Assembly: GCA_009845905.1 (NCBI GenBank)
Contig: VXYS01000009.1
Span: 496,001-560,000, forward strand
Length of the DNA: 64,000 nt
From: Gammaproteobacteria bacterium
Lineage (GTDB): Bacteria; Pseudomonadota; Gammaproteobacteria; Steroidobacterales; Foliamicaceae
Reading direction: 5' to 3'
The position numbers and the translations under genes were made by a program. The stretch's first letter is position 1, and each line of letters opens with the position of its first letter. Shown here piece after piece: positions 29,281-38,118 of the stretch. The notes beneath the pieces are model-generated. The model saw only the letters and a list, made by a program, of their open reading frames with translations. It had not been told where the DNA came from and ran no database searches.

Positions 29281-30768
29281 ATGAGTGCCAGACCGTCGAA
29301 GAATCCGATCACCCGGCGCACGTTCAATTCGGCGGTCGCCCTGGCGTCGATGGCCGTCGCCGCCCCTTTCGTCCACACCCGCCGCGCCAGGGCCCGGGAA
29401 TCGGCCGATGTCATCGTCATTGGAGCCGGCCTGTCCGGTCTGAACGCGGCCTGGATACTCAGCGAGGCCGGCGCTGACGTTCTGGTGCTCGAAGGAAGCA
29501 ATCGGATTGGCGGCCGCGTATGGTCGGCCGACGAAAAATGGGTAACGAACGCGGGCGAGGTGCCGATCGAGCTTGGGGCCTCGCAAGTGGGTCCTTCATA
29601 TGCCCGCGTCCTTTACGCGATCGATCGTCTCAAGCTCCCGACGCTGGACGAGGACCGGACGGTGTTGCCGTTCGCCTATCACCTGGACGGCACGCTGATC
29701 AAGGGGTCGGAATGGCCCGACTCTCCGCACAACAGGACGGTCGGCGACGAGCGCGAAGTCCCCGCCGTTCAGTTCGCCGCGGCCATGCTGGCCCGGCTCA
29801 ATCCGCTGAACGAACTGGACGACTGGCTGGACCCGCGATTCAGCGACCATGACGTGTCCATTCATGACCTGCTTGCGCGCCACGGCGTGTCGGAAGGCGG
29901 CATCCGGCTGGCCGGGCACCAGTCAGACCTTCACGGCGTTTCCGCGCTGCGCCTGTTCCAGGAGCAGACCCGGGGTTCGTTCGAGCAGCGGTTCGGTGGC
30001 GCGCTCGGCGAGGACGGCCAACCCCTTGAACACTGGCCGAAGAACCTTGCCGGCGGGACCGTCGCCCTCCCTTTGGCCATGGCCGGACAGTTGCCGCGGG
30101 AAGTGCGTCTGGGGCAGCAGGTCACGGCGATCGAAGTCGAGCCGGACGCCGTGGACGTGCGCACGCTGGACGGCGGCCGGTACCGCGCCAGGTTCGCCGT
30201 TGCCGCAACGCCGTTCACGGTGTTGCGGGATGTTTCCATCTGGCCCCGCCCGCCCGAACCGCAGTTCGAGGCCATCAGGCGGCTCAACTACGCGGAAACC
30301 ACACGCGCGTTCTGCCGGATCAGGGAACCCTTCTGGCAGGAGGACGGCTACGAGCCTTCGCTGTTTTCCGACGGGGCCGTGCGGATGTTCTGGACGATCG
30401 ACAATCACAGGGGCGAAGGAGAGTACCGGGGCATGTTCGTGCTGACCAACGCCGCGGGCAAGCAGGTCGCCGCGCGCCCGCCGGAGAGCGCCGTTCGCTT
30501 CCTGATCGAAGAGATGGAACGGATCCGGCCCGCATCGCGCGGCCGGATCGAGATCCTTCGCTACCACTCCTGGGAACGCCAGCCGCTGCAACGCGGCTGC
30601 AGCCCGATGTTCGCCCCCGGGCAGGTCACGGCGTTCGCGAACGAGATGATCCTGCCGCACGGCCGCCTGCACTTCGCCGGCGAACATACCCGGCGGCTGG
30701 ATTACGGAATGGAAGCGGCCATGGAAGCGGGAGAACGGGCGGCCCTCGAGATCCTCGATCGGATATAG
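29281..30768 (+). CDS. Tat-exported flavin-containing amine oxidase
   Basis: A 495-residue FAD-dependent amine oxidase. The Tat signal TRRTFNSAVALASMAVAAPF spans about 11-30, and the dinucleotide-binding VIVIGAGLSGLNAAWIL lies at 44-60, followed by VLEGSNRIGGRVWS. The C-terminal FAD-contacting stretch HFAGEHTRRLDYGMEAAMEA matches the monoamine oxidase family. Oxidation of a primary or secondary amine to an imine/aldehyde with H2O2 release in the periplasm is the expected reaction. It sits between two TonB-dependent receptors, one divergent and one 59 bases downstream in the same direction, suggesting a small uptake-and-oxidation locus. The substrate is unknown. Confidence 0.87.
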   Translation: MSARPSKNPITRRTFNSAVALASMAVAAPFVHTRRARARESADVIVIGAGLSGLNAAWILSEAGADVLVLEGSNRIGGRVWSADEKWVTNAGEVPIELGASQVGPSYARVLYAIDRLKLPTLDEDRTVLPFAYHLDGTLIKGSEWPDSPHNRTVGDEREVPAVQFAAAMLARLNPLNELDDWLDPRFSDHDVSIHDLLARHGVSEGGIRLAGHQSDLHGVSALRLFQEQTRGSFEQRFGGALGEDGQPLEHWPKNLAGGTVALPLAMAGQLPREVRLGQQVTAIEVEPDAVDVRTLDGGRYRARFAVAATPFTVLRDVSIWPRPPEPQFEAIRRLNYAETTRAFCRIREPFWQEDGYEPSLFSDGAVRMFWTIDNHRGEGEYRGMFVLTNAAGKQVAARPPESAVRFLIEEMERIRPASRGRIEILRYHSWERQPLQRGCSPMFAPGQVTAFANEMILPHGRLHFAGEHTRRLDYGMEAAMEAGERAALEILDRI

Positions 30769-30773
30769 AGCGG

Positions 30774-30798
30774 TATCCGGCACGCTTGTTGCCGGATA
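30774..30798. terminator. Short hairpin between the amine oxidase and receptor genes
   Basis: TATCCGGCA (30774-30782) pairs perfectly with TGCCGGATA (30790-30798) across a seven-base loop. It lies six bases after the amine-oxidase stop. The following bases, ATTGGCG, contain no strong T-run, so termination would be partial and the receptor could still be cotranscribed. Confidence 0.35.
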
Positions 30799-30827
30799 AT
30801 TGGCGTCATGAATGCGGGGGGCCAGGC

Positions 30828-33710
30828 ATGATCGGCGTTCCCGGCTGCCGGAAGTTCGCGGTCCTGTCGACCGTGGTTGCGCTTCTTGCACCGTCGGCGG
30901 CGTTTGCGCAGGACACGGCGCCCTCCGGGCCCGGCGAAACCGTGATCGAGGAAATCGTGGTGGTGGGTTCGCTCATCAAGCGCCGCGTCGTCTATGAGGG
31001 ACGCGCGCCGGTGCAGACGCTGGACGCGGAGTTGTTCGAGTCGGTAGGCGCCTCCCAGGCGGTGGACATTCTCGGAAGCCTGACCGCCAACACCGGCTCG
31101 TATCTCGCCACGCAGCAGAACTATCTGCAGGGCGTTGCGCAATTCAGCCTGCGCGGCGTGGGGCTGTCTTCCACGCTCACGCTGATCAATGGACGCAGGG
31201 CCGGGTTCGCGCCGGTTTCCAACGACGTGGGACAGAGTTTCTTCGATATCAACTCGCTGCCCGTGCTGCTGATCGAACGCGTCGAGATACTGCGCGACGG
31301 TGCTTCGGCCACCTACGGCTCGCAGGCGGTGGCGGGTGTCGCCAACATCGTTACCCGCAAGGGCTTTACCGGGCTGGAGATCACCGGCGGTTATCGATCC
31401 GCCAGCAACACGGCATACGACCTGGCTTTCGCCGCGGGTCTTGAGGCGCCACGCGGCCATGTCAGTCTTTACGGAGCCTGGCTCAGGCAGGACGAGAATT
31501 TTCGCACCGAGTTCGACTGGCTGATCCCCAGGACCGTGGACCCGGACGGTGACGGGGACATTGTGGAAGGATCGTTCGATTCGGGCCGGGGATCGCCCGG
31601 CAGCTTCCGGCGCGCCGTGGCCAATGTGGACGGCACCTATTCCCCGTATCAGGTCGGTGGCCTCGACACGCCCCGTTTCCCCGACCCCGATTGCCGGGCC
31701 GGAGGAGGCTATCCGAGCGGTTCGCTGTGCCGGATGGATTTCTCCGATCAACGAACAATGATCGCCGCCGAGCAGCGGGCCCAGTTTTTCGCCGACGCCG
31801 AGTTCGAGCTGGCCGGCGGGGCCACGCTATTCTCGGAAATCGGCTATTCGGTCAACGAGGTGACGGACCGCGTGGGCAACATGCTGCTGTTCCGGGGCAA
31901 CGTCGAGCGCACCAACGAGTTCTTCGTGCCCGCCAACCACCCCTTCAACTTCTGGACCGACCCGGACGACGATGGCGTTCTTGCCTATGTCCCGCCGTCG
32001 GACTGGAATCCCGAGGTGCACGAGGCGGTGCCGCTCGGTTATTTCGGCCGGCCGCTGGGCGCGGAGGCGGCCGGCGAAAACTCCGGCGACGAATTGCGCA
32101 AGTTCGACAATCTCAGGGCGATGATCGGCCTCGATGCCGAATTGCCCGGCGGTTGGACGGGGCAGGGATACCTTGCGCGGGCGCAGACGGATTTGTCCGT
32201 GAATTCGGAACGCCACTGGGTGGCGGACGAGTTTGCCCGGGTCGTGGCTGAGGGGCTGTGGAATCCTTTCGGCACGCGCCTGGTCGCGCCGGACCTGGTC
32301 ACGCCCAAGACCGTGGCCGGCGACGGGCTGGCGCCGGCGCTGGCCGGCAGGCGCGCCGCCAACGAACCGGAGGTCCTGCAGCAGTTTCACAGCGTCCGGA
32401 TGGAGACTGCGGAGAGCGTTCAGGATGTGGTGGAGTTCGTGGCTTCGGGCGACCTGTTCGAGTGGCGCGGCCGGCCGGTATCGCTGGCCGCCGGCGCCCA
32501 CTACCGCCATCTGCATTATTCGTATCGGCCTGACCCGCTGAACGCCTCCGGTGAAGGTCCGCGGGAAATTCGCGACTTTCCCCGGGACGCGGACCAGCAC
32601 GTATGGGCGGTATTCGCCGAGAGCCTGCTCTGGTTCGGCGACCGTGCGGAATTGCAGCTCGCCGCCCGTCACGAGCGCTACGATCAGGCCGGCAACACCA
32701 CCGACCCGAAGATCGCCGCGCAGTTCTTCGCCAACGACTGGCTTTCGCTGCGCGCGTCCTGGGGCACATCCTTTCAGGCGCCCAGCGTGTTCCAGGCGGC
32801 CGGCAACATCAGTTCGCGCACGCTTACCGATCCCTTCCGATTCGACGGCCAGGGCGTCGGGCAATGCACGATCGGACCGTCGGGGGAAATCCTGAATCGC
32901 GGCGACAACTTCGCCCTCGCCACGGTGCTGCGCGGAGGGGGGCTCAAGCCCCAGACGGCGCGGTCGGCCAACTTCGGCCTGCTGTTGCGGCCCCTGGACA
33001 ATTTCGCCGTGAGCCTGGATTTCTGGACGCTGGACTACCGCAGCGTCATTGCCCAAAGGCGCAGCTTTCAGGCGATCGTGGACGATGACTGTCGCGACGA
33101 CGGCCGGCCCAACGACCCCCGGGTGCAACGCGATTCCTCGGGGCAGCTCAGCGTGGTGACCACCGATTACGAGAACGTCGGGGCGGTACGCAGCCGGGGC
33201 CTGGATGCCAACGCCTACTACGACCTTGCATCGTCCGTGGGGGATTTCCGCATCAGCGCCGACGCCACCCTTTTGACCCGATTCGACGTGAATTCGGCCG
33301 GCGAGGGCTTTGTGGACCAGCTCGGCAACCGTAACGACACCAACGGCTTCGCACCCACTCCCGAGTTGCGGCTCAATCTCGGTCTCGCCTGGCGCCGCGG
33401 ACCGCACTCAGCCGGCCTGACCGTGCGCTACGTGGATTCGTACAAGAACGACGAAGTCGCGTCCCTGCCGAAAATCTCCTCGTGGACGACGCTGGACGTG
33501 AACTACAGTTTTGACCTGGACAGCCTGTTCGGCGGCGAGGCCACGTTCTTCGTGGGCGCCCGAAACCTCACCGACGAGGATCCGCCGCCCTTACCCAGCG
33601 GCCGCGAGGGTGTTCACCGCTACAACCTGCGCCCGGGTTACGACGGGTTCGTGCATGACATCAAGGGCCGCACGCTCTACGTCCGCTTCCGCTATCGCCC
33701 CTGGGGCTGA
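30828..33710 (+). CDS. TonB-dependent receptor (long-barrel type)
   Basis: A 960-residue outer-membrane receptor. The ATG at 30828 gives a clean signal peptide (VLSTVVALLAPSAAFAQD); a GGGGGG stretch lies about seven bases upstream. The TonB box region IEEIVVVGSLIKRR and plug motifs ERVEILRDGASATYGSQAVAG and LTLINGRRAG resemble the receptor family with GSxIKR near the TonB box that is abundant in Xanthomonas and Caulobacter-like bacteria. The barrel closes with RTLYVRFRYRPWG. It follows the amine oxidase in the same direction, so cotranscription is likely. The ligand is unknown. Confidence 0.92.
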   Translation: MIGVPGCRKFAVLSTVVALLAPSAAFAQDTAPSGPGETVIEEIVVVGSLIKRRVVYEGRAPVQTLDAELFESVGASQAVDILGSLTANTGSYLATQQNYLQGVAQFSLRGVGLSSTLTLINGRRAGFAPVSNDVGQSFFDINSLPVLLIERVEILRDGASATYGSQAVAGVANIVTRKGFTGLEITGGYRSASNTAYDLAFAAGLEAPRGHVSLYGAWLRQDENFRTEFDWLIPRTVDPDGDGDIVEGSFDSGRGSPGSFRRAVANVDGTYSPYQVGGLDTPRFPDPDCRAGGGYPSGSLCRMDFSDQRTMIAAEQRAQFFADAEFELAGGATLFSEIGYSVNEVTDRVGNMLLFRGNVERTNEFFVPANHPFNFWTDPDDDGVLAYVPPSDWNPEVHEAVPLGYFGRPLGAEAAGENSGDELRKFDNLRAMIGLDAELPGGWTGQGYLARAQTDLSVNSERHWVADEFARVVAEGLWNPFGTRLVAPDLVTPKTVAGDGLAPALAGRRAANEPEVLQQFHSVRMETAESVQDVVEFVASGDLFEWRGRPVSLAAGAHYRHLHYSYRPDPLNASGEGPREIRDFPRDADQHVWAVFAESLLWFGDRAELQLAARHERYDQAGNTTDPKIAAQFFANDWLSLRASWGTSFQAPSVFQAAGNISSRTLTDPFRFDGQGVGQCTIGPSGEILNRGDNFALATVLRGGGLKPQTARSANFGLLLRPLDNFAVSLDFWTLDYRSVIAQRRSFQAIVDDDCRDDGRPNDPRVQRDSSGQLSVVTTDYENVGAVRSRGLDANAYYDLASSVGDFRISADATLLTRFDVNSAGEGFVDQLGNRNDTNGFAPTPELRLNLGLAWRRGPHSAGLTVRYVDSYKNDEVASLPKISSWTTLDVNYSFDLDSLFGGEATFFVGARNLTDEDPPPLPSGREGVHRYNLRPGYDGFVHDIKGRTLYVRFRYRPWG

Positions 33711-33729
33711 ACTCCCCGTTCCGGTCCGA

Positions 33730-34134
33730 TCAGTCCGCTATCCATGCGAGGACCATGTCCCTGAGCGCAACAATTCCGATGACGTTGCGCTCCCGGTCCA
33801 CCACGAGCGCCCGGCGCAAGCCCAGGTTCGTCAGGTGACGGACCGCGTACCGGACCAGCATAGTGGCGGGGAGCGACACGACCGGTTTCGTCATCACCTC
33901 GTACACGTGAACGCGATCCGGAGCGCGATTCCGTGCAATGACCTCTCGGGCGATACCTTGTATATCGATCAATCCGGCTTCGTCGTCCGCGTCGCGGCGG
34001 TTGACGACCAGCGACGTAATCGAGTGGCTGCGCATCAGCGCGGCTGCGTCCGACACCGTGGCCAGCCCATCGATGCTCCTGACGTCGCCGATCATCACCT
34101 CGCTTACGCGAAGATTACGTTTGTCGGTGTTCAT
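33730..34134 (-). CDS. CBS-domain protein (two CBS repeats)
   Basis: A 134-residue cytoplasmic protein made of two CBS repeats, a Bateman module that binds adenine nucleotides or related ligands. Repeat 1 covers about VSEVMIGDVRSIDGLATVSD to LIDIQGIAREVI, and repeat 2 starts at VYEVMTKPVVSLP and runs to NVIGIVALRDMVLAW. It has no other domain. The ATG overlaps the upstream PII-like stop as ATGA, making it the last gene of the DUF1538 operon. Its likely job is to sense energy or nucleotide state for the membrane pair, which is inference from context. Confidence 0.88.
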   Translation of the reverse strand: MNTDKRNLRVSEVMIGDVRSIDGLATVSDAAALMRSHSITSLVVNRRDADDEAGLIDIQGIAREVIARNRAPDRVHVYEVMTKPVVSLPATMLVRYAVRHLTNLGLRRALVVDRERNVIGIVALRDMVLAWIAD

Positions 34135-34481
34135 AGTTCCTCCTCCACCTCTTTCATCAGTGTCGGCAACTGGGTGCTCATGCCGACCGCGTCCTCGATG
34201 GCGATCTGAAACGCGACGCCGGCGCCCGGGTCGGTTTCAAAGCGCCCGGCGTCACGAATGCGTTCCAGTATTTCCCTTGCCCTTGCTTCCGCCACCAGGA
34301 ACAGCAAAACGTCCCTCATGGACGTTAGTTCAAGCCCGAGGAAAGTCTTTTCGGGCTTTAGTCCTTCTCCGCGCACGCTGGTGATCACGGTCGCGCCCGT
34401 TGCACCGGCTTCGCGCGCGGCATCGATGATGGCGGCGGTCTTTTCGTCCGGAACCAGGGCGACAATGAGCTTCATGTACAT
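34131..34481 (-). CDS. PII-like small regulatory protein
   Basis: A 116-residue ferredoxin-fold protein. MKLIVALVPDEKTAAIIDAA and GATGATVITSVRGEG have the layout of the PII/GlnB superfamily start (beta-alpha-beta with a GA-TVI core and a T-loop beginning at RGEG). The T-loop appears short and the uridylylation-type Tyr of GlnB is not in an obvious position. The C-terminus is acidic. PII-like proteins encoded beside transporters usually gate them by binding ATP, ADP, AMP or bicarbonate-type ligands. Here it lies between the DUF1538 genes and the CBS gene, with only 12 bases to the former and a 4-base overlap with the latter. Confidence 0.8.
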   Translation of the reverse strand: MYMKLIVALVPDEKTAAIIDAAREAGATGATVITSVRGEGLKPEKTFLGLELTSMRDVLLFLVAEARAREILERIRDAGRFETDPGAGVAFQIAIEDAVGMSTQLPTLMKEVEEEL

Positions 34482-34493
34482 CGCTTGGTGCTC

Positions 34494-35264
34494 CTATTCT
34501 GCTTTTGGGCCGCGCAGGCGCGCGATGGCGGACACCGCCATCGAGTAGGCGAGCACGGACATGATGGGAAAAACGCTGGCGAACGCGATCAGGCCGAAGC
34601 CGTCGATCAGGGGACTTCGACCGGGCACCGTGGCGGCCAGTCCGAGTCCCAGCGCGGCCAGCACCGGTACCGTCACGGTGGATGTGGTGACGCCGCCGCT
34701 GTCATATGCCAACGGGATGATGTTTCGGCCGGAACGAAAGGTCTGCACGATCACGACGGCGTAAGCGGCGATGATGTACCAGGGCAGAGGCGTGCCGGTC
34801 ACGATCCGCAGGCAGCCCAGCGCCACGCCGACGGCCACTCCCACAGCCACGGCCACTCGCAGCCCGTTGGCGGCTATCGAGCCCCCGGAAACTTCTTCCG
34901 CCTTGAGCGATACGGCGATCAGCGAAGGTTCCGCCACGGTCGTGGCGAAACCGATTGCCGCGGCGAACGCGTAGACCATGAGGTAGTCGTCCCAATGGAC
35001 CACGGCGGACGCCGCGCCCTCGAGCGCAGCGGAAGTGAGTTGCACGGCCATGGTTTCCCCGATCGGGAACAACGCTTCCTCCAGGCCCACCAGAAACAGC
35101 GTGAGGCCCAGCAGTACAAACACGAAGCCCAGTGCGATCCGGCCCGGATTCGGCGCCGGCCGTCGCAACACAGCCGCCTGAAAGAGAAACAGAATGGCGA
35201 CGATGGGCGCAACGTCCAACAGGGTGCCCAGCCCGGTTTGCAGCAGTATCGTCACGAATTCCAT
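34494..35264 (-). CDS. DUF1538 membrane protein, second of a pair
   Basis: A 256-residue integral membrane protein with about seven hydrophobic helices and the DUF1538 core motifs GFATTVAEPSLIAVSLKAEE and [20 protein letters not shown], followed by [17 protein letters not shown]. Its partner upstream carries almost the same motifs. I recall that a DUF1538 pair from a Halomonas (named UmpA/UmpB) was reported as a two-component Na+(Li+,K+)/H+ antiporter, so cation/proton exchange is a reasonable working idea. I cannot verify it here. The ATG shares one base with the partner's TAA stop (TAATG), which enforces coupled translation of the two subunits. Confidence 0.85.
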   Translation of the reverse strand: MEFVTILLQTGLGTLLDVAPIVAILFLFQAAVLRRPAPNPGRIALGFVFVLLGLTLFLVGLEEALFPIGETMAVQLTSAALEGAASAVVHWDDYLMVYAFAAAIGFATTVAEPSLIAVSLKAEEVSGGSIAANGLRVAVAVGVAVGVALGCLRIVTGTPLPWYIIAAYAVVIVQTFRSGRNIIPLAYDSGGVTTSTVTVPVLAALGLGLAATVPGRSPLIDGFGLIAFASVFPIMSVLAYSMAVSAIARLRGPKAE

Positions 35265-36016
35265 TACAGCACCATGCCGTATGCGAGCACGAAAATCATC
35301 GGTGTGAGACTGGCGAACGCGATCAGGCCGAAACCGTCCAGCATCGGATCGCGGCCCTTGATCGACGACGCCAAGCCCACGCCAAGCGCCGTGACCAGCG
35401 GCACCGTGATGGTGCTTGTGGTCACGCCGCCCGAGTCGTATGCCACGCCGATAATCTCATCCGGTGCGAACAGCGTCATGAGCGTGACCAGCGCATAGCC
35501 GCCGATGATCAGGTAATGCAGCGGCCATCCCCTGAGAATGCGCAGCACGCCCAGCACGATCGCGAGGCCCACGGAAAAGGCGACTACCATGCGCAGCCGA
35601 AAGGCGTACGTGTTGCGCGCTTCCTCGCTGCCGGCGATTGCGCCCGCCTCGGCGGCTACCTCGGCGGCCTTGTCGCCCACCGCAATCAGGGCCGGTTCCG
35701 CCACCGTGGTCCCGAAGCCGAGGCAGAAGGCAAAGGCCAGGAGCGCGGCCGCGCTGCCCTTGTGAGCGAACGCGCGGGCAATCGCTTCTCCCAATGGAAA
35801 CAGTCCCAGCTCCAGCCCCTGAACGAAAAGCGCCAGCCCCAACACGACGCACACGAGCCCCAGCGCCACGCCGGCCAGGTCGGGGAATGGCTGCCGGATC
35901 ACGGCGACCTGGAAGAATGCGATTACGAGAATGATCGGCGCCAGGTCGCGCAACGCATCGGCGAGCCGTCGCCAGAGCGCCGTCAGTGCCGTGTGAAGCG
36001 GATTCCCGAACCGCAT
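35264..36016 (-). CDS. DUF1538 membrane protein, first of a pair
   Basis: A 250-residue integral membrane protein of the same family as its downstream neighbour. Core motifs are [20 protein letters not shown] and [20 protein letters not shown], with [20 protein letters not shown] near the C-terminus. The two proteins are clearly paralogous and probably form a heterodimer; in other bacteria DUF1538 halves can be fused. It is the first gene of the operon, 74 bases after the rho stop on the same strand. A distinct promoter was not identified in that gap. Confidence 0.85.
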   Translation of the reverse strand: MRFGNPLHTALTALWRRLADALRDLAPIILVIAFFQVAVIRQPFPDLAGVALGLVCVVLGLALFVQGLELGLFPLGEAIARAFAHKGSAAALLAFAFCLGFGTTVAEPALIAVGDKAAEVAAEAGAIAGSEEARNTYAFRLRMVVAFSVGLAIVLGVLRILRGWPLHYLIIGGYALVTLMTLFAPDEIIGVAYDSGGVTTSTITVPLVTALGVGLASSIKGRDPMLDGFGLIAFASLTPMIFVLAYGMVL

Positions 36017-36090
36017 CCCTCAATGCAGCCTTTTCGATGCTCCGATCCTGGAAAACGCCCTGGTGGCGGGGCCGGTTGTGAGCGAACCGC

Positions 36091-37524
36091 TCAGCCCATC
36101 TTCATTGTTTCGAAGAACGCCTTGTTGCGCTTGGTGTCGCGCATCTTGTCGATCAGGAATTCGGCGGCCGCAAGTTCGTCCATGGGATGCAGGAGCTTGC
36201 GCAGCACCCAGATCTTCTGGATTTCGTCATCCGCGGTAATCAGGTCTTCGCGCCGCGTGCCGGAGCGGTTGATGTTGATGGCGGGGAAGACGCGCTTCTC
36301 GGAAATCCGCCGGTCCAGGTGAATCTCCGAGTTGCCGGTGCCCTTGAATTCCTCGTAAATCACCTCGTCCATCTTCGAGCCGGTGTCCACGAGCGCTGTG
36401 GCGAGGATGGTGAGGCTGCCGCCTTCCTCGATCTTGCGCGCTGCGCCGAAAAAACGCTTGGGACGCTGCAGGGCGGTGGCTTCGACACCGCCGGAGAGCA
36501 CACGGCCGGATGAAGGCGTGACCGTGTTGTAGGCGCGCGCCAGCCTCGTAATCGAGTCCAGCAGGATCACGACGTCGCGGCGGTGTTCGGCCAGCCGGCG
36601 GGCCTTGTGCAGGACCATCTCGGCTACCTGCACGTGCCGTGTGGCCGGTTCGTCGAAGGTGCTGGACACCACTTCGCCACGCACCGTGCGCTGCATTTCC
36701 GTTACTTCCTCCGGACGCTCGTCGATCAGCAGGACGATCAGAAAGGTTTCCGGGTAGTTCGCCGCAATCGACTGGGCGATGTTCTGCAGCAGCATGGTCT
36801 TTCCGGCCTTGGGTGGCGAAACGATCAGACCGCGCTGTCCCTTGCCCACGGGAGCGGCCATGTCGATGATGCGCGAGGTCAGGTCCTCGGTGCTGCCGTT
36901 GCCCTGTTCGAGCGTGTAGCGTTCCTGCGGAAACAGCGGCGTGAGGTTTTCGAAAAGCACCTTGCCCTGGGAATTTGCCGGCGCTTCGAAATTGATCTTG
37001 TGCACTTTCAGGAGTGCGAAGTAGCGTTCGTTATCCAGCGGCGGCCGCACCAATGCCGCCAGGGTGTCGCCGGTACGCAAGTTGAATCGGCGGATCTGAC
37101 CCGGCGCCACATAGATGTCGTCCGGCCCCGCAAGGTATGACTCGTCGGCCGAACGCAGGAAGCCGAAACCGTCCTGGAGTATTTCCAGAACGCCTTCGGC
37201 GTAGATGGACGCGCCCTCGTTGGCGTGTGCCTTGAGGACCGAAAAGATGATGTCCTGTTTGCGGGCCCGGGACAGGCTTTCCAGCCCCAGTTCGCGTCCC
37301 TGCTCCAGCACCTTGGCGACCGGCAGCTTCTTGAACTCGCCCAGCTTGAGCACGTGGCCGAGCTTTTCCAGTTGCTCGTCGGTGATCGTTTCCTCGGCCG
37401 TGAAGACGCCCACGTCGTCGTGTTGGCGGCCGTCCCGGCGCCGGCCTCGCGGTGCAGCGTTGGGGTTGCGGGGCCGCGGCCGTCGACCGCGCTGTCTTCC
37501 CGGGTTTCCGGCGTAATTTCTCAC
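36091..37524 (-). CDS. rho: Transcription termination factor Rho with basic N-terminal extension
   Basis: A 477-residue hexameric RNA helicase that ends transcription of untranslated RNA. The Walker A motif PPKAGKTM lies at 237-244, the Walker B region is [16 protein letters not shown], and GFGFLR in the primary RNA-binding domain is near 119-124. The protein is about 58 residues longer than E. coli Rho because of an N-terminal Arg/Gly/Pro-rich segment ([20 protein letters not shown] within residues 9-28). The GTG at 37524 overlaps the trxA stop as GTGA. A later GTG near residue 38 exists, so the extension might be shorter in vivo. The trxA-rho order is conserved. Confidence 0.95.
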   Translation of the reverse strand: MRNYAGNPGRQRGRRPRPRNPNAAPRGRRRDGRQHDDVGVFTAEETITDEQLEKLGHVLKLGEFKKLPVAKVLEQGRELGLESLSRARKQDIIFSVLKAHANEGASIYAEGVLEILQDGFGFLRSADESYLAGPDDIYVAPGQIRRFNLRTGDTLAALVRPPLDNERYFALLKVHKINFEAPANSQGKVLFENLTPLFPQERYTLEQGNGSTEDLTSRIIDMAAPVGKGQRGLIVSPPKAGKTMLLQNIAQSIAANYPETFLIVLLIDERPEEVTEMQRTVRGEVVSSTFDEPATRHVQVAEMVLHKARRLAEHRRDVVILLDSITRLARAYNTVTPSSGRVLSGGVEATALQRPKRFFGAARKIEEGGSLTILATALVDTGSKMDEVIYEEFKGTGNSEIHLDRRISEKRVFPAININRSGTRREDLITADDEIQKIWVLRKLLHPMDELAAAEFLIDKMRDTKRNKAFFETMKMG

Positions 37525-37841
37525 AGTTTTTCTTCCAGCATCCTCGTGATCTGTTGCCGCGGCTGCGCCCCGACAACCTGCATTTCCACCTGCCCGTTCT
37601 TGAACAGGATCAGCGTGGGAATGCTGCGGACGTTGTATCGGAAGGCGGTCTGCTGGGCCTCATCGACGTTGAGTTTGACCACCTGCATCCGGCCTTCGTA
37701 TTCGTCCGCAATCTGCTCCAGGACGGGCGCGATCATCTTGCAGGGGCCGCACCACTCGGCCCAGAAATCAACCAGTACCGGCAATTCACTGTTCAGCACG
37801 TCGGCCTGGAAACTGTCTTCCGCTACCTGGGTAACGCTCAT
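37521..37841 (-). CDS. trxA: Thioredoxin
   Basis: A 106-residue thioredoxin, a general disulfide reductase recharged by thioredoxin reductase. The active site [10 protein letters not shown] has C31 and C34, the conserved Pro is in the segment [12 protein letters not shown], and the length is exact for TrxA. It overlaps rho by four bases. The 277-base region upstream (37842-38118) separates it from the divergent rhlB and has no gene; it should contain the promoters for both directions. Confidence 0.98.
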   Translation of the reverse strand: MSVTQVAEDSFQADVLNSELPVLVDFWAEWCGPCKMIAPVLEQIADEYEGRMQVVKLNVDEAQQTAFRYNVRSIPTLILFKNGQVEMQVVGAQPRQQITRMLEEKL

Positions 37842-38118
37842 ATCGGGGTCTCCTCAAGAGGCATGTGGAGAAGAAAAATATCGACGAAGCCCCTCGCCTC
37901 GCCTGAAAAAAATCGTCGGCCCGCGTCGGTAATCTGCGAATGGTTCGAAAACGGCTGCGCCGGCTTGGAAAGGCGACGCGCCCCCGAACGATCTCGGGCG
38001 TGGCGGTCATTCTACATGAAAACTTGCGCGCCGGGTTGGCGCCTCACCTGGCTGGGCGCCAGTGCCGCACCTGGCTGGAGACGGCACTAAAATACGCAGC
38101 GTCGAAAAAGTCCGCACA

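Noticed and set aside
34131-34481. Calling the PII-like protein a classical GlnB/GlnK
   Set aside because: The T-loop is short, no uridylylation Tyr is obvious, and the neighbours are DUF1538 and CBS genes and not amtB or glnA. Only the superfamily is supported.
38062-38118. GTG at 38062 as the rhlB start
   Set aside because: There is no ribosome-binding site before it, the extra 19 residues have no counterpart in the family, and a TAAAAT element lies within this stretch. The TTG at 38119 fits the RhlB N-terminus better, though the start remains uncertain.
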